This document shows, one piece after another, positions 33,682 to 39,733 of a stretch of DNA of 39,733 bases. Both the position numbers and the translations under genes were made by a program. Source of the DNA: an uncultured Agathobaculum sp. (GTDB lineage: Bacteria > Bacillota > Clostridia > Oscillospirales > Butyricicoccaceae); NCBI RefSeq assembly GCF_944384695.1, contig NZ_CALWUQ010000010.1, positions 1 to 39,733 on the forward strand. Reading direction: 5' to 3'. How positions within the stretch are numbered: the stretch's first letter is position 1; the number at the start of each line of letters is the position of its first letter. The notes beneath the pieces are model-generated. The model was not told the origin of the DNA, made no database searches, and saw only the letters and a list, made by a program, of their open reading frames with translations.

Positions 33682-33723
33682 AAAGGACTTGCCGACTGCA
33701 TTTGCAGGCGGCAAGTCCTTTTT
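33682..33723. terminator. Bidirectional terminator between the ABC remnant and ribH
   Basis: AAAGGACTTGCCG (33682-33694) pairs with CGGCAAGTCCTTT (33709-33721), with an inner CTGCA/TGCAG stem. T/A runs lie at the two ends. It lies between convergent units and should end the rib operon on minus. Confidence 0.8.
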
Positions 33724-33744
33724 GGTCACGGGTTGGATATGGAT

Positions 33745-34212
33745 TTATGCTTCAATCTGCGGCATCAGGTTGGCAAGTTCCAGTGCGGCAATGGCGGCAT
33801 CCGCCCCCTTGTTGCCGGCCTTGGTGCCCGCGCGCTCGATGGCCTGCTCAATGTTTTCGGTGGTCAGCACGCTGAAGGTGGTCGGCACGCCGGTTTGCAG
33901 GTTGACTTGCGCCACGCCCTTGGACACCTCGTTGCAGACATAATCATAATGCGAGGTCGAGCCGCGGATGACCGCGCCGAGACAGAGGACCGCGCAGTAT
34001 TTGCCCGACTGCGCAAGCTTGAGCGCTGCGAGCGGGATTTCAAACGCGCCCGGCACCCAGACAAGCGTGATGTCATCCGTATCCACGCCGTGACGCACAA
34101 GCGTGTCCTCCGCGCCGGAGATCAGCTTGGAGACGATGAATTCATTAAAGCGCGACGCAACAATGGCGAATTTACCCTTGCCGGCAACCAGTTTTCCTTC
34201 GAGTACTTTCAT
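33745..34212 (-). CDS. ribH: 6,7-dimethyl-8-ribityllumazine synthase
   Basis: RibH condenses 3,4-dihydroxy-2-butanone-4-phosphate with the ribitylaminouracil to form lumazine, the penultimate riboflavin step. The 155-residue product has the family segments [43 protein letters not shown] (with the catalytic His) and [16 protein letters not shown], at normal length. The ATG at 34212 follows GGAGGAACG. It is the last gene of the rib operon, 41 bases after ribBA. Confidence 0.96.
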   Translation of the reverse strand: MKVLEGKLVAGKGKFAIVASRFNEFIVSKLISGAEDTLVRHGVDTDDITLVWVPGAFEIPLAALKLAQSGKYCAVLCLGAVIRGSTSHYDYVCNEVSKGVAQVNLQTGVPTTFSVLTTENIEQAIERAGTKAGNKGADAAIAALELANLMPQIEA

Positions 34213-34253
34213 TTTTCGTTCCTCCAATGATGAAATAATTGATATGGATATCA

Positions 34254-35462
34254 TTACAGCACATGCTTGAACAGATGGCCCATCTTTATCTGCTTGGTGC
34301 GCAGATAAAAGGCATCATCTTCCTGCGGGGCGATTTCAATGGGGACACGCTCGACAATTTCCACGCCGAAGCCGTCCAGACCGTAGATTTTTTCCGGGTT
34401 GTTGGTCAAAAGGCGCAGCTCCTTCGCGCCGAGGTCCTGCAAAATCTGCGCGCCAATCCAATATTCGCGCAGGTCGGGCGCAAAGCCGAGCTTGACATTG
34501 GCTTCAACCGTATCCCAGCCCTGTTCCTGCAATTCGTATGCTTTGAGCTTGTTAATCAGGCCGATGCCGCGGCCCTCCTGCCGCATATAGAGCAGCACGC
34601 CGCGTCCTTCGCGCTCAATCTGCTGCATGGCGGCCGCAAGCTGTTGGCCGCAATCGCAGCGCCGTGAGCCGAACACGTCGCCGGTCAGGCATTCCGAATG
34701 CACGCGGCACAGCAGGTTTTTGCCGTCGCCGATGTCGCCCTTGACCAGCGCCACATGATGCTCGCCGGTCAGGTCGTTGATGTAGCCGTAAATCTGGAAC
34801 TCGCCGAAGCGGGTGGGCAGCTTGGCGCAAGCCTCGCGCACAACATGCTTGTCGTGGCGGCGGCAGTAGTCTTGCAGTGCCTTGATGGTGATGACTTTGA
34901 GGCCCCACTGCTTCGCGTGCTCAAGCAGTTCGGTCGTGCGCATCATGGTGCCGTCGTCGCGCATGATTTCACAGCACAGGCCGCACTCTTCCAGCCCTGC
35001 CAGACGGCACAGGTCGACGGTCGCTTCGGTATGGCCGTTGCGGGTTAGTACGCCGCCGTAGCGCGCGACCAGCGGAAACACATGGCCGGGGCGGCGCAGG
35101 TCAGCGGGCTTGGTATTGGGATCGGCGCACATGCGGCAGGTGTAGCCGCGCTCCTCGGCGGATATGCCGGTGGTGGTGTTCACATGGTCGACCGAGACGG
35201 TGAACGCAGTCTGGTGGTTATCCGTGTTGACCTTGACCATCTGCTCAAGGCCGAGCCGCTGGGCGACCGCTTCGCTCATCGGTGTGCAGATAAGGCCCTT
35301 GGCGTGCATTGCCATAAAGTTGACGTTCTCGGTCGTGGCGAACTGGGCGGCGCAAATCATGTCGCCTTCGTTTTCACGGTCGGGATCGTCGATTGTAATG
35401 ATGATGCGGCCGGCGCGCAGGTCGTCCAGCGCTTCTTCGACCGTGCAGTATTGCTGTTCCAT
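34254..35462 (-). CDS. ribBA: Bifunctional 3,4-dihydroxy-2-butanone-4-phosphate synthase / GTP cyclohydrolase II
   Basis: The 402-residue fusion makes both riboflavin precursors. The N-terminal DHBP synthase (about 1-205) shows [16 protein letters not shown] and RRPGHVFPL. The C-terminal GTP cyclohydrolase II (about 206-402) has the zinc-ligand cluster [15 protein letters not shown] and [15 protein letters not shown]. Length and order are standard for RibBA. An AAGGAGG site precedes the ATG. It lies 23 bases after ribE. Confidence 0.97.
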   Translation of the reverse strand: MEQQYCTVEEALDDLRAGRIIITIDDPDRENEGDMICAAQFATTENVNFMAMHAKGLICTPMSEAVAQRLGLEQMVKVNTDNHQTAFTVSVDHVNTTTGISAEERGYTCRMCADPNTKPADLRRPGHVFPLVARYGGVLTRNGHTEATVDLCRLAGLEECGLCCEIMRDDGTMMRTTELLEHAKQWGLKVITIKALQDYCRRHDKHVVREACAKLPTRFGEFQIYGYINDLTGEHHVALVKGDIGDGKNLLCRVHSECLTGDVFGSRRCDCGQQLAAAMQQIEREGRGVLLYMRQEGRGIGLINKLKAYELQEQGWDTVEANVKLGFAPDLREYWIGAQILQDLGAKELRLLTNNPEKIYGLDGFGVEIVERVPIEIAPQEDDAFYLRTKQIKMGHLFKHVL

Positions 35463-35485
35463 ATGGATTGTCCTCCTTATATTGC

Positions 35486-36139
35486 TCAGAACCCGTTTTG
35501 GGCCAGAAATTCCATGGTGATGCCGCTGGGGGCAGCTTTATCGGTCGGCGCATACGGCGCAAGCAGCTTTTCAACGTATTTACCGATAACGTCGCATTCG
35601 AGATTGACCGTCTCCCCCGCTTTTTTGTCCAGCAGGATGGTCTGCGCGCCTGTATGGGGGATGATGGAGACCGCGAAGCTGGTCTCATCTACCGCCGCGA
35701 CCGTCAGGCTCACGCCGTCGATTGCAATCGAGCCTTTTTCCACGATATAGCGCAGCAGGGCAGCAGGGGCGCGCACGGTCACCCAAACCGCGTTGTCCTC
35801 GCGCTGCTGGGACGCGATTGTGCCGGTGCCGTCGATGTGGCCGGAGACAATGTGCCCGCCGAAACGTCCGTTTAGGGGCATTGCGCGCTCAAGATTGACC
35901 GACGAGCCGGTTTGCAGTGCGCCTAAACTGGAACGCCGCAGTGATTCGGCCATGACGTCGGCGCTGAAGCTGTCCGAAGTCATGGAGACGACGGTCAGAC
36001 ATACGCCGTTGGTGGCGATGCTGTCGCCGAGTTCCGTGCCTTCCAGCACGGTTTTCGCCGCGATGGTGAGCCTTGCGCCTGCGGCGCCGCGCTCGATGCG
36101 GCGCACCGTACCGATTTCCTCAATGATGCCGGTGAACAT
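35486..36139 (-). CDS. ribE: Riboflavin synthase, alpha subunit
   Basis: This 217-residue enzyme disproportionates two lumazines to riboflavin. Two lumazine-binding barrels are seen. The first begins [18 protein letters not shown] and includes [18 protein letters not shown]. The second includes [14 protein letters not shown] and ends near [11 protein letters not shown]. The ATG at 36139 is one base after the ribD stop, implying coupling; the longer reading from 36268 is a shadow of ribD. The gene is also called ribC in Bacillus. Confidence 0.96.
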   Translation of the reverse strand: MFTGIIEEIGTVRRIERGAAGARLTIAAKTVLEGTELGDSIATNGVCLTVVSMTSDSFSADVMAESLRRSSLGALQTGSSVNLERAMPLNGRFGGHIVSGHIDGTGTIASQQREDNAVWVTVRAPAALLRYIVEKGSIAIDGVSLTVAAVDETSFAVSIIPHTGAQTILLDKKAGETVNLECDVIGKYVEKLLAPYAPTDKAAPSGITMEFLAQNGF

Positions 36140-36140
36140 C

Positions 36141-37226
36141 TCACAGCACCCCCTCGAGCAGGAAATCCTCGCCCAACGGCGTGACAGAGACGTTTTTAAG
36201 CGCCGCTGCGTCCGCCATGCGGGCAAAGCCCGCACCGCCCAGCGGGGTCTTGGCCGTGCTCCCGCCAATCAGCTTGGGCGCGATGTACGCCTGTACCTTG
36301 TGGATGATGCCGGCCTGAAGTGCCGCAAAGGCGAGTTCTGCGCCGCCCTCAAGCAGGATGCTGTCCAACCCGTGCGCGCCAAGCTGGTGTATCAGGTCGT
36401 TTAAGTCTACTTTTCCGTTTTTCGCTTTGCACAGCACCAGACATGCGCCCGCTTTTTTGAGTGCCGTGGCGCGCTCGTTCCACTCGGTTACCGCGATGAC
36501 CGTGTCGGTTTCATGTGCGGTGCGGATGAGCTGGCAGTCCAGCGGGGTGCGCGCGTGACTGTCGCAGATGATGCGGCAGGGGTTGCGCCCGCCCTCAATG
36601 CGGCAGGTGAGCAGAGGGTCGTCGGCCAGCACCGTGCCGACGCCGACCATGATACCGGACAGACGCGCGCGTGTCTCATGCACATGACGGCGGGCGGCTT
36701 CGCCCGTCACCCAGCGGCTGTCGCCGGACGCGGCAGCAATCTTGCCGTCCAACGTCATCGCATATTTGAGTACGACGAACGGGGTCTTATTGGTGATATA
36801 GTGGAAGAACACTTCGTTGAGCCGATGGCATTCCTCCTCGCAAATGCCGGTTTCGACCGCGATGCCTGCATTTCGCAGAATCTGTGCGCCTTTGCCGGCG
36901 ACGAGCGGATTTGCGTCCAGACAGCCGACGAACACGCGGCCGATGTGCCGCTCCAGAATCGCGTCCGTGCAGGGAGGGGTGCGGCCCCAGTGACAGCATG
37001 GCTCCAGCGTGACGTACAAATCGGCGCCCGCCGGGTCTTCCGTGCAGTTTTTCAGCGCGTTGCGCTCGGCGTGCAGGCCGCCGCAGTATTCATGCCAGCC
37101 TTCGCCGATGATGCGTCCCTCCTTGACGATGACGCAGCCGACCATTGGGTTGGGGCTGACGTGTCCCGCGCCGCGTTTTGCCAGTCCGAGTGCACGGCGC
37201 ATGTAAGTTTCCGTTTGGTTTTGCAA
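36141..37226 (-). CDS. ribD: Bifunctional riboflavin biosynthesis deaminase/reductase
   Basis: RibD deaminates and then reduces the pyrimidine intermediate of riboflavin synthesis. The N-terminal deaminase (about 1-145) has the zinc motifs HAERNAL and EPCCHWGRTPPCTDAI. The C-terminal reductase (about 146-361) has LKYAMTLDGKIAAASGDSRWVTG and ILLEGGAELAFAAL. A TTG at 37226 is the preferred start because GAGGTG lies 6 bases upstream and the N-terminus then aligns with E. coli RibD. GTG at 37235 and ATG at 37202 are alternatives. It is the first gene of ribD-E-BA-H, behind the FMN riboswitch. Confidence 0.95.
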   Translation of the reverse strand: MQNQTETYMRRALGLAKRGAGHVSPNPMVGCVIVKEGRIIGEGWHEYCGGLHAERNALKNCTEDPAGADLYVTLEPCCHWGRTPPCTDAILERHIGRVFVGCLDANPLVAGKGAQILRNAGIAVETGICEEECHRLNEVFFHYITNKTPFVVLKYAMTLDGKIAAASGDSRWVTGEAARRHVHETRARLSGIMVGVGTVLADDPLLTCRIEGGRNPCRIICDSHARTPLDCQLIRTAHETDTVIAVTEWNERATALKKAGACLVLCKAKNGKVDLNDLIHQLGAHGLDSILLEGGAELAFAALQAGIIHKVQAYIAPKLIGGSTAKTPLGGAGFARMADAAALKNVSVTPLGEDFLLEGVL

Positions 37227-37275
37227 CCGGATCACCTCGCCAAAACAGCCTGTTGAAAGCTGTGAAATGAAAAAT

Positions 37276-37346
37276 CGCTCCGAAAGCGGATGCTTCGGGG
37301 CGAAACGTCATAAAAATAAAAAACTGAAACACAACATGCGTTTCAG
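37276..37346 (-). terminator. Tandem terminator-like hairpins in the ribD leader
   Basis: Read on minus, CTGAAAC pairs with GTTTCAG (37324-37346) and is followed by a T-run (37309-37323), a classic intrinsic terminator. A second hairpin lies downstream (37276-37302, CGCCCCGAA with TTCGGAGCG, one mismatch), followed by ATTTTTC. Together they form the likely expression platform of the FMN riboswitch. An upstream hairpin (37364-37381) may take part in switching. Confidence 0.75.
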
Positions 37347-37391
37347 AACAGCAAATAAGCGGCAACGGAGCAAAATCCGTTTTCCGCACAT

Positions 37392-37515
37392 TCTTCTTTC
37401 ATCCAGACTTTACTGTCGGCCTCGGAGTTTCACCGAATCATGCATTCGCTTTGAAAAAGCGTCCGCTCGCGGGCTGTACCGCCGGTAGGGAATTGCACCC
37501 TGCCCTGAAGAATCC
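37392..37515 (-). ncRNA. FMN riboswitch (RFN element)
   Basis: On minus, the sequence carries the conserved RFN blocks in order: TTCAGGGCAGGGTG, ATTCCCTACCGGCGGT, AGCCCGCGAGCG, TGATTCGGTGAAACTCCGA, GGCCGACAGTAAAGTC and TGGATGAAAGAAGAA. These match the six-helix FMN aptamer. It lies about 165 bases upstream of ribD, with terminators between. FMN binding should therefore stop transcription of the riboflavin operon. Confidence 0.96.
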
Positions 37516-37559
37516 TGATATTCGGTTTTAGCACAGCAGTCAAATGCTTTGCTGAACAC

Positions 37560-37588
37560 AGTATATACCTGCCCGAAAGAGAATGCAA
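37560..37588 (-). promoter_or_regulatory. Promoter of the riboflavin operon
   Basis: On minus, TTGCAT (37583-37588) and TATACT (37560-37565) are 17 bases apart, about 45 bases upstream of the aptamer. A second option, TTGACT (37538-37543) with TATCAG (37515-37520), also has 17-base spacing but a poorer -10. Confidence 0.6.
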
Positions 37589-37599
37589 GCATTTTATGA

Positions 37600-37633
37600 A
37601 AAAATATGCGAAGGCGGCCTTGGCCGCCCTCGC
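37600..37633 (-). terminator. GC-rich hairpin upstream of the rib promoter
   Basis: GCGAAGGCGGCC (37608-37619) pairs with GGCCGCCCTCGC (37622-37633), with one mismatch and a tight loop. It is followed on minus by ATATTTTTTC. No minus-strand gene lies upstream, so it may insulate the rib promoter from antisense transcription. Short open frames on plus between 37583 and 37811 look spurious. Confidence 0.4.
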
Positions 37634-37783
37634 AGTTGGGAAGAGTATAAGAAAAGAGAAAAGAAGATGGCTTGCTTATGGTTCTATCATAGCGCAGTCG
37701 CATCAAATGCGAAGCAAAACAAAATCAAATTTGTGCAAAAAAACAGAACCAAAGCGGGGAGGCGGCAAACCGGAAAAGAACGC

Positions 37784-37812
37784 TTGTGAGACGGACGGGA
37801 ACGTGTTATAAT
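37784..37812 (+). promoter_or_regulatory. Promoter of lepA
   Basis: TTGTGA (37784-37789) and a perfect TATAAT (37807-37812) are 17 bases apart, 43 bases before the lepA start. Confidence 0.75.
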
Positions 37813-37855
37813 ATTTCCATATTGCTATTATGGAACAGATAAAGGAGCTTTCGGG

Positions 37856-39663
<1,808 letters not shown>

Positions 39664-39667
<4 letters not shown>

Positions 39668-39733
39668 GCAAGTTCAGTTATAACAATCGGCCTTTGGGGC
39701 TGTACCTGCACATTCCGTTTTGCGTGAAAAAGT
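39664..39733 (+). CDS. hemW: HemW-type radical SAM protein, 5' fragment
   Basis: Only 23 codons are in the window; the gene runs off the right edge. They read [19 protein letters not shown], then CVKK, the N-terminus of HemW (YLHIPFCxxxC), formerly annotated as an oxygen-independent coproporphyrinogen III oxidase. HemW is a heme chaperone-type radical SAM protein. The ATG overlaps the lepA stop, and lepA-hemW adjacency supports the call. Confidence 0.85.

Noticed and set aside
37583..37811. Small basic open frames between the rib promoter and lepA
   Set aside because: Two overlapping frames have no ribosome binding site and unusual composition, and they cross the lepA promoter. Nothing supports expression.

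Overview
The window looks like the chromosome of an anaerobic gut-type Firmicute of class Clostridia, probably near Oscillospiraceae, Ruminococcaceae or Butyricicoccaceae. The placement is inference from content: a giant SLH-anchored surface protein, Gram-positive Shine-Dalgarno sites, Firmicute-type GalT, an EFR1-type ferredoxin remnant, an AmmeMemoRadiSam pair and a YesN-type regulator, all in moderately high-GC DNA. No rRNA, tRNA, CRISPR array, insertion sequence or phage gene is supported.

Layout. (1) 1-8226: the 3' part of a giant mosaic surface protein (Ig-like, Calx-beta-like, MBG/YDG-type, InlB-type repeats, three SLH repeats). (2) 8522-10307: a class II aldolase converging on mtnA, with a shared terminator between them. 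This pairing suggests 5-(methylthio)ribose/5-deoxyribose salvage to DHAP. (3) 10532-12741: an AmmeMemoRadiSam pair, an extradiol-dioxygenase-like/AMMECR1 fusion overlapping a radical SAM enzyme. (4) 12754-14476: an FMN-binding split-barrel protein, an XRE regulator and a broken EFR1 ferredoxin gene. (5) 14651-28468, all on the minus strand: a galactose locus in the transcription order response regulator, sensor kinase, sugar-binding lipoprotein, mglB, mglA, mglC, galK, galE, galT, galM. (6) 28663-30524, minus: an ArsR repressor, a YraQ/ArsP-type permease and a thioredoxin-fold protein. (7) 30747-33658, plus: an OmpR-type two-component system followed by a collapsed ABC-transporter operon fused to the tail of a DUF4340-type protein. 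(8) 33745-37588, minus: ribD-ribE-ribBA-ribH under an FMN riboswitch. (9) 37856-end, plus: lepA and the start of hemW.

How the genes work together. Region 5 contains sensing (lipoprotein, dCache kinase, AraC-type regulator), high-affinity uptake (MglBAC) and the full Leloir pathway (GalM, K, T, E). It is therefore a self-contained galactose circuit. Region 6 is a metal- or metalloid-responsive efflux cassette with visible repeated operator elements. Region 7 is a sensing system whose target transporter has decayed, yet both promoters still carry the same direct repeat. Region 8 is a complete riboflavin operon controlled by its end product.

The least ordinary observations are the coiled-coil extension on MglC, the collapsed ABC/DUF4340 fusion with its conserved promoter repeat, the ferredoxin gene with a TGA in place of an expected Trp codon, the mtnA-aldolase pair, and the structured mglB-mglA intercistronic region. 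No wholly new system is proven here. All start choices, promoters and operators are read by eye.
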